50,987 nt of DNA from Mycobacterium gordonae (GCF_001417955.2 NZ_LKTM01000293.1:1-50987); one strand, 5' to 3'. Shown: positions 1 through 10,140, numbered from the stretch's first letter. Notes: a model not told the origin generated them from the sequence alone. Numbers and translations: made by a program.

Positions 1-109
1 CGGCAATGGGGGCCTCGGCGAGACGGGCAGGGGCGGCAGGACCACGGCAGGAGGAACCGGGGGAACCGGGGGCGATCCGGGCCCCGGGGGCATCCCGGTG
101 CCCGGCTGA
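1..109 (+). CDS. C-terminal tail of a Gly-rich protein (partial)
   Basis: Reading from base 2, an open frame runs to a TGA at 107-109. It encodes a Gly/Pro/Thr-rich tail ending GGTGGTGGDPGPGGIPVPG. The start lies outside the window. Such low-complexity tails are common at the ends of mycobacterial secreted or membrane proteins, so this is probably the end of an upstream plus-strand gene. No domain is visible and no function can be given. The short length and GC-rich composition leave a real chance that the frame is accidental. Confidence 0.35.
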   Translation, partial: GNGGLGETGRGGRTTAGGTGGTGGDPGPGGIPVPG

Positions 110-221
110 TCGCCCGCACCGCGACCACGCCCAGCAAATTGACGGTAATGCAGGTTTAGCTGCGCAAACGATCGTCAATATCCATTCCGGCAACGGCATT
201 CAGAGTGGAATGGACGGGCAT

Positions 222-722
222 ATGCGAATACTCACCGGGTTCAAGACTGCTGTTTCGACATTGACCGTGCTGAGCGCTGCGACACTGACGCTGGGTACGG
301 GCATGGCCGCCGCCACCGGCCCGGTGCCGATCAGTTCGACATTGCGGAACTGCGACGGCAGCCCCGTCAAGACCGCGGTCCAGGCGCCGCGGGTGGCGCT
401 GGGGCGTGGCGTCGTCATCTTCCGCCCATCGGGTTCGACGGTTAGCGCGGACGTCAACCTGGTGATCTCCAACCAGCCCGGAATGCACTACGACGTCGGC
501 CTCATCCAGGTGCCGCGGCCGACGTCGGCGACCTGCGGCCCCGGTGACCCGGGCACGACTTTCACCGGCGTCGACACCGACCCGATGGGTCAGGCGAACG
601 TGACCATCAACGCCCCGCTGCAACAGGGCACCACCGGAGTCTGGGTCATGGTCACCACCCCGAACCCGCACAACCAGGCCCCAGGCGAGTACTACACCTC
701 GGAGTTCGTGGCTCCCGTCTGA
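222..722 (+). CDS. Small secreted protein, function unknown
   Basis: The 166-residue product begins MRILTGFKTAVSTLTVLSAA, a typical signal peptide: basic n-region, hydrophobic stretch, Ala-rich cleavage zone near residues 24-28 (GMAAATG). The mature part of about 140 residues is rich in beta-prone segments. It has two Cys (in LRNCDG and SATCGP) that could form one disulfide in the envelope. An in-frame ATG four codons earlier (base 210) would add MDGH; I prefer base 222 because it gives a cleaner signal sequence. The next gene, fadE35, starts 30 bases after the stop, but no functional link is evident. I do not recognise the family. Confidence 0.75.
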   Translation: MRILTGFKTAVSTLTVLSAATLTLGTGMAAATGPVPISSTLRNCDGSPVKTAVQAPRVALGRGVVIFRPSGSTVSADVNLVISNQPGMHYDVGLIQVPRPTSATCGPGDPGTTFTGVDTDPMGQANVTINAPLQQGTTGVWVMVTTPNPHNQAPGEYYTSEFVAPV

Positions 723-751
723 ATCGGGCGAACCTGTAATACCGTCGCGGC

Positions 752-2539
752 ATGACCGATTACGAGCCGGAGGCCGTGGATCGGCTGCCCTTCTCCACCC
801 CGGAAAAGTCGCAGCGCTATCGAACCGAGGACTACGCCGGCGCCGTCGGCCTCAATTGGTACCGCACGGATCCCACGCTGCAATTCACGATGTCCTACTA
901 CCTCAAGCCCGACCAATTGGCCGTGGTCGAACCCCACTTGAACGGGATCGGCGACCTGATGGGCGGCCCGGTCGCCCGCTGGGCCGAGGAAACCGACCGC
1001 AACCCGCCGCGGCTGGAGCGGTACGACCGCTGGGGTCACGACGTAAGCCGGGTGGTGATGCCGCCGTCGTTCACCGCGGCCAAACGGGCGGTGCTGGATG
1101 CCCAGGGCGCGCTACGGGATTCGTGCCGAGTTGCGGGTTTCCGGTCGTCGCTGTCCATGTTCGCGTCGAACTACCTGCTGAACCAGGCCGACATCGGGAT
1201 GGGCTGCGCGCTGGGGACCGGCGGCGGCATGGTGCAGTCTCTGGTGGCCGCGTACGCGCCGGCCGACGTGCGCGACCATGTGCTCGCCAAGTTCGACTCG
1301 GGCGAGTGGGCCGGCGAGACGGCACAATTGCTGACCGAACGCACGGGTGGGTCGGATCTGGGCGCACTGGAGACGACCGCGCGGCGGACCGGAGACGCGT
1401 GGGTGCTCAACGGCTTCAAGTGGTTCGCGTCGAACTGCGCCGGGGAGGCGTTCGTCGTCCTGGCCAAGCCCGAGGGCGCACCGGACTCGAGTCGCGGGGT
1501 GGCCAACTTCCTGGTGCTGCGCACCCGTCGGGACGGCTCCCGCAATGGCGTGCGGGTGCGACGGCTGAAGGACAAACTCGGCACCCGCTCGGTCGCCTCC
1601 GGAGAGGTCGAATTCGTGGACGCGGAAGCCTTTCTGCTCTCCGGCGAGCCGTCCGGCGAGTCGGGCCCGTCCGACGGCAAGGGGCTGGGCCGGATGATGG
1701 AGCTGACCAACGCGGCGCGGCTCGGCATCGCGCTGTTCGGGCTGGCGAACGCGCGGCGCGCATTGGTCGAGTCGCTCTGCTACGCGCGGCAGCGGCGCGC
1801 CTTCGGTGGGGCGCTGATCGACAAGCCGCTGATGCGTCGCAAGCTCGCCGAGCTGATCTTCGACGTCGAAGCCGCCCAGGCACTGGTGTTCGACGGCACC
1901 GGAGCGGTGAACCACCGGCAGCCGCGCGGCACCCGGCAACGCATCGCGGTGCCGGTCACCAAGCTCAAGGTCGCCCGCCTCGGGATCACCGCGGCATCCG
2001 ACGCGATCGAGATCCACGGCGGCAACGGCTACATCGAAACATGGCCGGTGGCAAGGCTTTTGCGGGACGGTCAGGTCAATACCATCTGGGAGGGGCCGGA
2101 CAACATCCTGTGTCTGGACGTGCGCCGCGGCATCCTGCAGAGCCGGGCTCACGAGGCGTTGTTGACCCGGTTGCGTGACGCGGTGTCGGTCTCCGACGAC
2201 GACCCGACGACGGGGCTGGTGGCCGACCGGATCGACGACCTGGAGGCGGCCGTCACCGCGTGGGAGAAGCTGGACGGCGCGGTGGCCGAGGCGCGACTGT
2301 TTCCACTCGCCCAGTTCATGGGTGATGTGTACGCCGGCGCGCTGCTGACGGAACAGGCGGCCTGGGAACGCGAGACGGTTGGCGGTGAGCGCAAGGCACT
2401 GGTGGCGCGGCTGTATGCCCAGCGCTACCTCGCCGATCGGGGGCCGCTGCGTGGCATCGACGTCGAGGGGGACGAGGCGCTGGACCGCTTCGACGAACTG
2501 GCCGAGGGGGCCCTCCACCTTCGCGAGCCGGCCGGCTGA
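752..2539 (+). CDS. fadE35: Acyl-CoA dehydrogenase FadE35-like
   Basis: The product is a 595-residue flavoprotein of the long, AidB-like branch of acyl-CoA dehydrogenases, expected to oxidise an acyl-CoA to the enoyl-CoA using FAD in the cytosol. The flavin/substrate signature TERTGGSD is at residues 195-202, followed by FKWFAS near 222-227, HGGNGY at 422-427 and the C-terminal WEGPDN at 446-451. It is longer than ordinary FadE proteins (about 390) and matches the length known for FadE35. M. tuberculosis fadE35 also lies just upstream of accD4-pks13-fadD32, so synteny supports the name. The physiological substrate is unknown. An IS1557-type transposase follows fadE35 in M. tuberculosis, but here an FHA gene does. 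Confidence 0.9.
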   Translation: MTDYEPEAVDRLPFSTPEKSQRYRTEDYAGAVGLNWYRTDPTLQFTMSYYLKPDQLAVVEPHLNGIGDLMGGPVARWAEETDRNPPRLERYDRWGHDVSRVVMPPSFTAAKRAVLDAQGALRDSCRVAGFRSSLSMFASNYLLNQADIGMGCALGTGGGMVQSLVAAYAPADVRDHVLAKFDSGEWAGETAQLLTERTGGSDLGALETTARRTGDAWVLNGFKWFASNCAGEAFVVLAKPEGAPDSSRGVANFLVLRTRRDGSRNGVRVRRLKDKLGTRSVASGEVEFVDAEAFLLSGEPSGESGPSDGKGLGRMMELTNAARLGIALFGLANARRALVESLCYARQRRAFGGALIDKPLMRRKLAELIFDVEAAQALVFDGTGAVNHRQPRGTRQRIAVPVTKLKVARLGITAASDAIEIHGGNGYIETWPVARLLRDGQVNTIWEGPDNILCLDVRRGILQSRAHEALLTRLRDAVSVSDDDPTTGLVADRIDDLEAAVTAWEKLDGAVAEARLFPLAQFMGDVYAGALLTEQAAWERETVGGERKALVARLYAQRYLADRGPLRGIDVEGDEALDRFDELAEGALHLREPAG

Positions 2540-2746
2540 ACTCCGGCCCCGACCGGGAACTGCCCGACGCTACACCGGCGTGGCGCGTCGGCGCATTCAC
2601 AGTCGCCGGTGGTTGCGCCTTGGCCCGGCGCGAGCCCGCGTCGATTGCCGAAATCCCCGCCAACGTGGGACTTCGGTCCCTATTGCGCCGCACGGTTCCA
2701 ATGGTCCGATGAATCGGAATTCGCCAATGGTGTTGGAGGTACGGCG

Positions 2747-3193
2747 ATGAACAGACAGCTGACCGTTCAGGCCGCACGGGACAACACGCCCCAGGCTCCG
2801 GGGGATATCACCACCACATCGTGGCGCGCCGACCTCGGAGGCGCGTCGGCGTCCGTCGCCGATGTGCTCTCAGCCGAGGATGTCGAGTCGCTGCCGCCGG
2901 GCTACGGCATGCTCGTCGTGACACGGGGTCCCAACACCGGATCGCAGATCCGGCTGGACCGCCCCGTCATGTCGGCCGGTCGGCATCAGCTCAGCGACAT
3001 CTATCTCGATGACATCACCGTCAGCCGCAGACACGCCGAATTCCGAAGGGAGAAAGGCGAATTCCACATCGTCGACTGCGGCAGCTTCAACAGTAGCTAC
3101 GTCAACGGCCAACCGGTGGAGTCAGCGGTGCTCAGCAACGGCGACGAGATCCAGATCGGAAAGTACCGGCTGGTGTTCATCAGGAGCAGCTAG
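2747..3193 (+). CDS. FHA-domain protein, GarA paralogue
   Basis: This is a 148-residue cytosolic phosphothreonine-binding protein. The start at 2747 is chosen because GGAGG sits 8-12 bases upstream (2734-2738). Residues 22-30 (TTTSWRADL) resemble the N-terminal phospho-switch of GarA (TTSVFRADF in my memory of that protein), where PknB/PknG phosphorylate adjacent threonines. Residues 54-146 form the FHA domain: AGRH with Arg79, VSRRH with Ser93, and GSFNSSYVN with Asn115. Where GarA has N-G-T, this protein has N-S-S. By analogy it may bind a metabolic enzyme or a kinase and be switched off when phosphorylated. GarA itself normally sits elsewhere in mycobacterial genomes, so this is probably a second copy. 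It is convergent with accD4. Confidence 0.85.
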   Translation: MNRQLTVQAARDNTPQAPGDITTTSWRADLGGASASVADVLSAEDVESLPPGYGMLVVTRGPNTGSQIRLDRPVMSAGRHQLSDIYLDDITVSRRHAEFRREKGEFHIVDCGSFNSSYVNGQPVESAVLSNGDEIQIGKYRLVFIRSS

Positions 3194-3223
3194 CGGCGGG
3201 CGCCTCCCGCAAGCCCCGCCCGA

Positions 3224-4807
3224 CTAGACCGGAATCAGCCCGTGCTTACGGGCCAGCCGCGACCAGTTCTGCTTGTCCCGCAGCAGGTGCATCGACCTGC
3301 GCAGCAGCAACCGGGTCTGGTGCGGGTCGATCACCGCGTCGATGAAGCCCCGCTCGGCGGCGATCCACGGAATCGCCATGTTCAGGTTGTAGCCCTCGAT
3401 GAAGTCCTTTTTGATCTGCTGCACCTCGGGCGCGGTGGGGTCCGGGAAGCGCTTCACCAACAACTGCGCCGCACCCTCGGCGCCGATCACCGCGATGCGC
3501 GCGGTGGGCCAGGCGAAGTTGAAGTCGGCGGTCAGCTGCCGCGACCCCATCACCGCGTACGCGCCGCCGTAGGACTTGCGGATCGTGATGGTCACCTTGG
3601 GCACGTCGGCCTCGACCACGGAGTACAGGAACCGGCCGCCGCGCTTGATGATGCCGCGCTTCTCCTCCTCGGCGCCCGGCAGGAATCCGGGGGTGTCCAC
3701 CACGAACACCAGCGGGATCTGGAAGGAGTCGCAGAACCGGATGAACCGGGCCGCCTTGTCGGAGGCCTCGTTGTCGATCGCCCCGGAAAGATGCATGGGC
3801 TGGTTGGCGATCACGCCCACCGGACGCCCGTCGACCCGGGCGTAACCGGTGATGATGGCCGGCCCGTGCTGCGCGGCGACTTCCAGGAAGTCGCCGTCGT
3901 CGAAGATGCGCAGCAGGATCTCGTGCATGTCATAGGCCGCGTTGTCGGAGTCCGGGATGATCGTGTCCAGCTCCAGGTCGGTCGGGGTGACCTCGGGTTC
4001 TAATCCGGGGTTGATGACCGGCGGCTTGGTGAAGCAGTTCGACGGCAGGAACGACAAGAAGTCCCGCACGTACTGGAAGGCCTCGGCCTCGGAGTTCACC
4101 ACCTGGTGGATGTTGCCGTAGCGGGCCTGCGCGTCGGAGCCGCCGAGTTCGTCGAGGGTGACGTCCTCGCCGGTGACCTCGCGGATCACGTCGGGACCGG
4201 TGACGAAGAAGTAGCCCTGGTCGCGCACCGAGACCAGCAAGTCGTCCTGGATCGGCGAATAGACCGCTCCCCCGGCACATTTGCCGAAAATCAGGGAGAT
4301 CTGCGGCACCACGCCGGACAGTGCCTCGTGCCGCTGGCCCAGCTCCGCGTACCACGCCAGCGAGGTGACCGCGTCCTGGATACGGGCCCCGCCGGAGTCC
4401 TGGATGCCCACGATCGGGCAGCCGACCATGGCGCACCATTCCATCAGACGGGCGACCTTGCGGCCGAACATCTCGCCGACGGTGCCCTGGAAGACCGTCT
4501 GGTCGTGCGAGAACACCCCGACCGGACGGCCGTCGATCAGCGCGTGACCGGTGACCACCCCGTCGCCGTAGAGCGCGTTGGGGTCACCCGGGGTCTTGCA
4601 CAGCGCCCCGATCTCGAAGAAGGTGCCCGGGTCGACCAGTGCGTGCACGCGGGCCCGTGCGCTGGGGATGCCCTTCTTGTCGCGCTTGGCGGCCGCCTTC
4701 TCGCCGCCCGGCTCCTTCGCCACCTCCAGGCGAGCTCGTAGCTCGGCCAGCTTCTCGGCGGTGGAATGCACGACGATCGGAGCCGGCTCCGGAGCCACTT
4801 CAGTCAC
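3224..4807 (-). CDS. accD4: Long-chain acyl-CoA carboxylase beta subunit AccD4
   Basis: The 527-residue carboxyltransferase works with the alpha/biotin subunit AccA3 to carboxylate the C24-26 acyl-CoA that becomes the alpha branch of mycolic acid; Pks13 uses the product. Both crotonase-like halves are present. The N-half has the oxyanion loop [11 protein letters not shown] and [10 protein letters not shown], and the C-half has [21 protein letters not shown] and [13 protein letters not shown]. The GTG start (4805-4807) directly abuts the pks13 stop (4808-4810) with no spacer, so translation is probably coupled. It is the last gene of the fadD32-pks13-accD4 operon. The assignment is secure from sequence and synteny. 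Confidence 0.97.
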   Translation of the reverse strand: MTEVAPEPAPIVVHSTAEKLAELRARLEVAKEPGGEKAAAKRDKKGIPSARARVHALVDPGTFFEIGALCKTPGDPNALYGDGVVTGHALIDGRPVGVFSHDQTVFQGTVGEMFGRKVARLMEWCAMVGCPIVGIQDSGGARIQDAVTSLAWYAELGQRHEALSGVVPQISLIFGKCAGGAVYSPIQDDLLVSVRDQGYFFVTGPDVIREVTGEDVTLDELGGSDAQARYGNIHQVVNSEAEAFQYVRDFLSFLPSNCFTKPPVINPGLEPEVTPTDLELDTIIPDSDNAAYDMHEILLRIFDDGDFLEVAAQHGPAIITGYARVDGRPVGVIANQPMHLSGAIDNEASDKAARFIRFCDSFQIPLVFVVDTPGFLPGAEEEKRGIIKRGGRFLYSVVEADVPKVTITIRKSYGGAYAVMGSRQLTADFNFAWPTARIAVIGAEGAAQLLVKRFPDPTAPEVQQIKKDFIEGYNLNMAIPWIAAERGFIDAVIDPHQTRLLLRRSMHLLRDKQNWSRLARKHGLIPV

Positions 4808-7800
4808 TTACTTCCCCACCTCACTACCGCGTTCAGCTTCGATGTCGTCCAGCGCGCGGCTCATGTGTTCGCCCACCTTGGCGATGATCGGCTCGTCGAT
4901 GGCCTGGATGTGCTCACCACCGATCGGCACGACCTCGAGGTCGGCGACGTACTCACCCCAGCCGCCATCCGGTTTGCGGATGCCGTACCGCGGCTCGAAC
5001 ATGATCGCGTCGTCATGGTATCGATCGGCCATGTAGAGGGTGACGTGGCCATCGAACGGCTGGATCTCGGCGGTGTCGATCGCCCGGTTGTCCAGGTACG
5101 ACGTGCGCTGATGCTCGATGATCCCGGCCGGGATCTGCACGCCGCTCTGGCTGACGGCGTCCAGCACGAACCGCACCTGGCCGTCGTCGTCGAGTTCCTC
5201 GAGCTGCTCGTAGGGGATCGCCGGGATGGTGACGTTGAACGTCTTCTCGGCGAACTTGGCGTAGCGGTCCCAGCGCTTGCGGACCTCTTCCTTGGTCTGC
5301 GGGATCTCCTCGCCGGCACGCACCGCGTCGATCAGGCCGACCCAGCGCACGTCCTTGCCGAGGCGTTTGAGCCCGATCGCGCAGGCGTAGGCCAACACCC
5401 CGCCCAGCGACCAGCCGGCCAGGATGTAGGGTCCGTCGCCCTGCAGTTCGACCAGTTTCGGAACGTACTGCGCGGCACGTTCTTCGATCGACCCCTCGAC
5501 ACGTTCGAAGCCGTACATCGGCGTGTCCGCCGGCAACCGGTTCAACAACGGCTCGTACACCACCGTGGAGCCGCCGGCCGGGTGGAACACGAAGACCGGT
5601 GTCCGCGAGCTGCCCTCCTGGCGCGGCCGCAAGGTGCGCACGAAGCCGTCGATCACGCCGGCCTCCAGGTAGTTGCGCACCTTCTCCGCCAGCGCCTCGA
5701 TGTTCTCCGAGCTCTGCACGTCCTCAACCGTGATCGGCCCTTCAGCGCGCTCGGAGAGCCGCTCGGCCATCTTGGCGGCCTTCTCGTCGTCGAGCTTGGG
5801 CAACGGGTTGAAGATGCCCCCCGCGGATTTGCCGGTGACGATCGCCCAGGTCGCGAAGACGACGCGCTCGGCGGCGTCCCGCGGCGGGACGTCGGAGTTG
5901 AGCGCCTTGGCGACGGCCTCCTGGCTGAGTGCACCTGCCGTCGGCTTCTCCCCGTTGCCGGCGGCGCCGTTGGTGCCGGGCCCGGTGGGATTGGTCGGCG
6001 GCGGCGGGATCGGCACGTCCGACGGCGGGGGTGCCTCGGACACGGGCTCGGCCTGCGTCTGGGGCTCCGCCTGCGGGTCGGGCGCCGGCGCCACCAGGCT
6101 GGCCGGCGACGCGCCGCTGAGCAACTCGGCCTGCGCCCGCGCGATCTCCTCGGCGGTCTGCGTCTTCTGGTACTCGTGCAGCTGCTCAACCTCGTCGCGG
6201 TGCTCGATCGCGTACTCGATCAGCTTCTCCACGGCGTAGAGATTGGCGTCGCGCACCGCGGTCAGCTGAATCGGTGGCAGGTCGAAGTCATATTCGACGC
6301 GGTTCTTGATCCGCACCGCCATCAGCGAGTCCAGGCCGAGCTCGATCAGCGGCACCTCCCAGGGCAGGTCCTCGGGCTCGTATCCCATGGCCGCCGCCAC
6401 GATGGTGCCCAGCCGCTCGGCGATCGTCTCACCGGAATCGGCAGACCACCGGCCGACGTCCGACGGCAGGTACCGGTTGGTCAGGCTGTCGGTCAGCGTC
6501 TCGGCGTCGTCCTCTTCGACGACCGCCACCGACGTGGACTCGGAAGCCGCGATCGCGGTGCCGGCGCCCACAGCCACCGGCAGTACCGCCTCGGAGCCAC
6601 CGCGAGCGACCAGCGCGTCGTAGACCAGCGTGAAGGACTCCTCGATGCGGGCGTGCACCTGCACCGAAGCACCGCCGGGATGACGCGTCAGCGTCGTCAC
6701 CAACCGGGCGCCCTCGCCGGGCACCGCGCGCTGCTCGGACGCCGTCAGGACAGCGTCCGGCAGCACCGCCGCAGCGGCGGCTTTGACCAGCGCGACCAGA
6801 TCCGGCGTCTTTTCCCGCGGGGAGTACTCCCACACGTGGCGACCGTCGGGCAGGGCAACGTGCGCGCCCGGCATCAGTATCGAGCCGTCCCCGGCGAAAT
6901 GCGCGTCGAGCCAGTGCTCTTTGCGCTTGAACCGGGTCGGCGGAATGTTGGCGTAATCCTCGGGGCCACTGGCCCGAGTGAACAGCGTGCGCACGTCCAG
7001 GTCGTGGCCGTGCACGTACAGCTGCGCCATGGTCGAGATCATCGACTCGACCTCGTCCTGCTTGCGGGCCAGCGTCGGGATGAGCTGGGCATCGTGAAGC
7101 CCAGCGCTGGCCGTCGTCAAACCGACCTGCATCAGCGCCACCGGGTTGGGCGCCAGTTCCAGGAAGGTGGTGTGCCCGCTGTCGACGGCGTTGCGGATGC
7201 CGTGGGTGAAGTAGACGCTGTGCCGCAGCCCCTTCTTCCAGTAGTCCACGTCGTGGATCGGCTCGCTGCCGGGCTTGATGTAGCGGCCCTCGTGCACGGT
7301 GGAGTAGATGCCGCAGGTCGGGCTCATCGCCTTGATGCCCTGCAACTCGGCGGCCAGTTCGCCCAGCAGCGGGTCCATCTGCTGGGTGTGGCTGGCGCCC
7401 TTGGTCTGGAACTTCCGGGCGAACTTGCCCTCGGATTCCGCGCGGGCGATGATCGCGTCCACCTGCTCGGGCGGGCCGCCGATGACGGTCTGGGTGGGTG
7501 CGGCGTAGACGCACACTTCAAGATCCGGGAAGTCCGAGAACACCGTCTTGATCTCGTCGGCGGAGTACTCCACCAGCGCCATCAACCGGATGTACTCGCC
7601 GAACAGCATCGCCTCGCCCTCGCCCATCAGGTGCGAGCGCGAGCAGATGGTCCGGGTCGCGTCGCGCAGCGACAGACCGCCGGCGAAGTACGCCGACGCC
7701 GCCTCACCGAGCGACTGTCCGACCACCGCGCCGGGCTTGGCGCCGTGATGCTTGAGCAGCTCGCCGAGGGCGATCTGGATCGCGAAGATGGTGACCTGGG

Positions 7801-10120
7801 TGGTCTCGATGCCGTAGTCCTGCGAGTCGTCCAGGATCAGCTCGAGCACCGAGTAGCCCAGTTCGTCCTGAACCAGCGCGTCGACCTTCTCGATCCACTC
7901 GGCGAACACCGGGTTGCGCAGATAGAGGCTCTTGCCCATCTTGCGGTGCTGCGCGCCGAAACCGGCGAGCACCCAGACCGGGCCGTTGGTCACCGGGCCG
8001 TCGGTGCTGAACACGTTCGGCCGCTGCTTGCCCTCGGCGATCGCGCGCAGGCCCTTGATGGCCTCTTCGTGGTCGTGAGCCAGCACGACCGCACGGGAGC
8101 GGCCGTGGTTGCGGCGCGACAGCGAGCGGCCGATCGACTCCAGCGACGACGCCTGTCCTTCGGGGCTTTCCATCCAGTCCGCCAGTTCGGCGGCGGCGGC
8201 CTTCTTGCGCGAGGTCAGGAACGCCGAGATCACCAGCGGGATCGTGGGCGCCGGAAGTTCCTGTGCCGCAAGCTCTTCCAGCGCTGCTTCCTTGAGCGCC
8301 AGCGCCTCGTCGGTGACACCCGGCAGTTCGTATTCGCCCTCGGCGGCGGGCGCGGCGTCGTCGTCGATGATCTCGCCGTACTCGTCGAAGCGCAGCGAGT
8401 GCCCGACCCCTTCGGTGAGCTCGCCCCCGGCGGACACCACGGCGGCCTGCGGCGCGGCGGCCGGCTCCTCCGGTTCGCGCTCGATCACGTCACGCGGCAA
8501 GACCTCACGCACCACCAGGTGCGCGTTGGCGCCGCCGAAACCGAAGCTCGACACACCGGCCAGCGCGTAGCCGCCGTAACGGGGCCAGTCGGTGGCTTGG
8601 TCGACCACCTTCAGCCGCATCGCGTCGAAGTCGATGTAGGGGCTGGGGCCGGCGAAGTTGATGGACGGCGGCAACTTGTCATGCTGCAGCGCCAGCACCA
8701 CCTTGGCCATGCTGGCCACGCCGGCGGCCGACTCCAGGTGCCCGATGTTGGTTTTGATCGCACCGAGCAACGCGGGCCGGTCGGCGGGACGTCCCCTGCC
8801 GACGACGCGGCCCAACGCCTCCGCCTCGATCGGGTCACCGAGGATGGTGCCGGTGCCGTGCGCCTCGATGTAGTCGACGTTGCGCGGGTCGATCCCGGCG
8901 TCCTTGTAGGCCCGGCGCAACACCTCGGCCTGCGCGTCCTGGTTGGGGGCGATCAGGCCGTTGGAGCGGCCGTCGTGGTTGACCGCGCTGCCGGCGATGA
9001 CGGCCAGGATCTGGTCGCCGTCGCGGCGGGCGTCGTCGACCCGCTTGAGCACCAGCATGCCGGCGCCTTCGGAGCGGGTGTAGCCGTCGGCGTCGGCGGA
9101 GAACGACTTGATCCGGCCGTCCGGCGCCAGCACGGCGCCGATCTCGTCGAACCCGAGCGTCACCGCGGGGGTGACCAGCGCGTTGACGCCGCCGGCCACC
9201 ACGACGTCGGCCTCGCCGTTGCGCAGCGCCTGCACGCCCTGGTGGATCGCCACCAGCGAACTCGAGCATGCGGTGTCGACCATGACCGACGGACCGCGGA
9301 AGTCGAAGAAGTACGACACCCGGTTGGGGATGATGGCACCCGAGTTACCGGTGATCGCGTACGGGTGCGCGACGGTCGGGTCGGAGATGGCCAGGAAGCC
9401 GTAGTCGTTATTGGTGACACCGACGTAGACGCCGACGGCCTCGCCGCGCAGGCTGGACGCCGGGATGCGGGCGTTCTCGAGCGCCTCCCAGGTCAGCTCC
9501 AGCGCCATCCGCTGCTGCGGGTCGATGTTGTCGGCCTCGGTCTTGGCCACCGCGAAGAACTCGGAGTCGAAGCCCTTGATGTCCTTGAGGTAGCCGCCGC
9601 GGGTGCGGGCCTTGGCGACGCGCTCGGCCAGTCGCGGCTCTTCCAGGAATTCCGACCAGCGCCCTTCGGGCAGGTCGGTGATGGCGTCGCGGCCTTCCAT
9701 CAGCGCCGCCCATGTCTCGTCCGGGGTGTTCATGTCGCCCGGCAGTCGGGTCGACAGGCCGACGATCGCGATGTCGACCCGCTCGGCGGGGCCCGTGCGC
9801 GTCCAGTCGACACCATCCGAGTCGTCCTCAGCCGCTTCCGGCTCGCCCTCGATGATCCGGGTCGCCAGCGACTCGATGGTCGGGTGCTGGAACGCCACCG
9901 CCACCGACAGCGTGACGCCGGTCAGGTCCTCGATGTCGGCGGCCATCGCGACGGCGTCGCGCGAGGCCAGACCGAGCTCCACCATCGGTACCGATTCGTC
10001 GATGGAGTCCGGCGACTTCCCGACGGCCTTGCCGACCCACTCGCGCAGCCATTTGCGCATCTCGGGGACCGTCATTGCGGCGTTCTGCGAGGGTGAGTTC
10101 TCCTGGCTTACGTCAGACAT
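4808..10120 (-). CDS. pks13: Polyketide synthase Pks13 (mycolic acid condensase)
   Basis: This 1770-residue cytosolic megasynthase performs the Claisen-type condensation of a meromycoloyl chain with a carboxylated C24-26 acyl chain, then transfers the product to trehalose. Domains in order: ACP1 (LGLAS, Ser53); KS (about 115-540; Cys285 in DTACSSS, His421 and His461); AT (about 715-1040; Ser803 in GQSLGEA); ACP2 (Ser1265 in LGLDSLM); a Pro/Ala-rich linker (about 1335-1395); an ACP-like helical segment without a DSL serine (about 1400-1490); and TE (about 1500-1770; Ser1571 in GWSLGG, Asp1598, His1737). The three TE catalytic residues sit exactly 38 positions later than the numbers I know for the 1733-residue M. 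tuberculosis enzyme, so the extra length is in the linker. fadD32 ends 20 bases upstream. Confidence 0.98.
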   Translation of the reverse strand: MSDVSQENSPSQNAAMTVPEMRKWLREWVGKAVGKSPDSIDESVPMVELGLASRDAVAMAADIEDLTGVTLSVAVAFQHPTIESLATRIIEGEPEAAEDDSDGVDWTRTGPAERVDIAIVGLSTRLPGDMNTPDETWAALMEGRDAITDLPEGRWSEFLEEPRLAERVAKARTRGGYLKDIKGFDSEFFAVAKTEADNIDPQQRMALELTWEALENARIPASSLRGEAVGVYVGVTNNDYGFLAISDPTVAHPYAITGNSGAIIPNRVSYFFDFRGPSVMVDTACSSSLVAIHQGVQALRNGEADVVVAGGVNALVTPAVTLGFDEIGAVLAPDGRIKSFSADADGYTRSEGAGMLVLKRVDDARRDGDQILAVIAGSAVNHDGRSNGLIAPNQDAQAEVLRRAYKDAGIDPRNVDYIEAHGTGTILGDPIEAEALGRVVGRGRPADRPALLGAIKTNIGHLESAAGVASMAKVVLALQHDKLPPSINFAGPSPYIDFDAMRLKVVDQATDWPRYGGYALAGVSSFGFGGANAHLVVREVLPRDVIEREPEEPAAAPQAAVVSAGGELTEGVGHSLRFDEYGEIIDDDAAPAAEGEYELPGVTDEALALKEAALEELAAQELPAPTIPLVISAFLTSRKKAAAAELADWMESPEGQASSLESIGRSLSRRNHGRSRAVVLAHDHEEAIKGLRAIAEGKQRPNVFSTDGPVTNGPVWVLAGFGAQHRKMGKSLYLRNPVFAEWIEKVDALVQDELGYSVLELILDDSQDYGIETTQVTIFAIQIALGELLKHHGAKPGAVVGQSLGEAASAYFAGGLSLRDATRTICSRSHLMGEGEAMLFGEYIRLMALVEYSADEIKTVFSDFPDLEVCVYAAPTQTVIGGPPEQVDAIIARAESEGKFARKFQTKGASHTQQMDPLLGELAAELQGIKAMSPTCGIYSTVHEGRYIKPGSEPIHDVDYWKKGLRHSVYFTHGIRNAVDSGHTTFLELAPNPVALMQVGLTTASAGLHDAQLIPTLARKQDEVESMISTMAQLYVHGHDLDVRTLFTRASGPEDYANIPPTRFKRKEHWLDAHFAGDGSILMPGAHVALPDGRHVWEYSPREKTPDLVALVKAAAAAVLPDAVLTASEQRAVPGEGARLVTTLTRHPGGASVQVHARIEESFTLVYDALVARGGSEAVLPVAVGAGTAIAASESTSVAVVEEDDAETLTDSLTNRYLPSDVGRWSADSGETIAERLGTIVAAAMGYEPEDLPWEVPLIELGLDSLMAVRIKNRVEYDFDLPPIQLTAVRDANLYAVEKLIEYAIEHRDEVEQLHEYQKTQTAEEIARAQAELLSGASPASLVAPAPDPQAEPQTQAEPVSEAPPPSDVPIPPPPTNPTGPGTNGAAGNGEKPTAGALSQEAVAKALNSDVPPRDAAERVVFATWAIVTGKSAGGIFNPLPKLDDEKAAKMAERLSERAEGPITVEDVQSSENIEALAEKVRNYLEAGVIDGFVRTLRPRQEGSSRTPVFVFHPAGGSTVVYEPLLNRLPADTPMYGFERVEGSIEERAAQYVPKLVELQGDGPYILAGWSLGGVLAYACAIGLKRLGKDVRWVGLIDAVRAGEEIPQTKEEVRKRWDRYAKFAEKTFNVTIPAIPYEQLEELDDDGQVRFVLDAVSQSGVQIPAGIIEHQRTSYLDNRAIDTAEIQPFDGHVTLYMADRYHDDAIMFEPRYGIRKPDGGWGEYVADLEVVPIGGEHIQAIDEPIIAKVGEHMSRALDDIEAERGSEVGK

Positions 10121-10140
10121 CAGCTACCTTGTTCAGTCGA

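Noticed and set aside
1112..2518. A 468-codon minus-strand frame opposite fadE35
   Set aside because: Composition is that of an antisense reading frame, and fadE35 on the other strand has clear family motifs.
2540..2746. Remains of an IS1557-type transposase as in M. tuberculosis
   Set aside because: No transposase-like frame, terminal inverted repeats or target duplication is visible between fadE35 and accD4.
4766..10096. A very long open frame on the plus strand opposite pks13
   Set aside because: It is an antisense shadow of pks13: Asp/Arg/His/Val-rich with no domain or start signal, an effect of high GC content.
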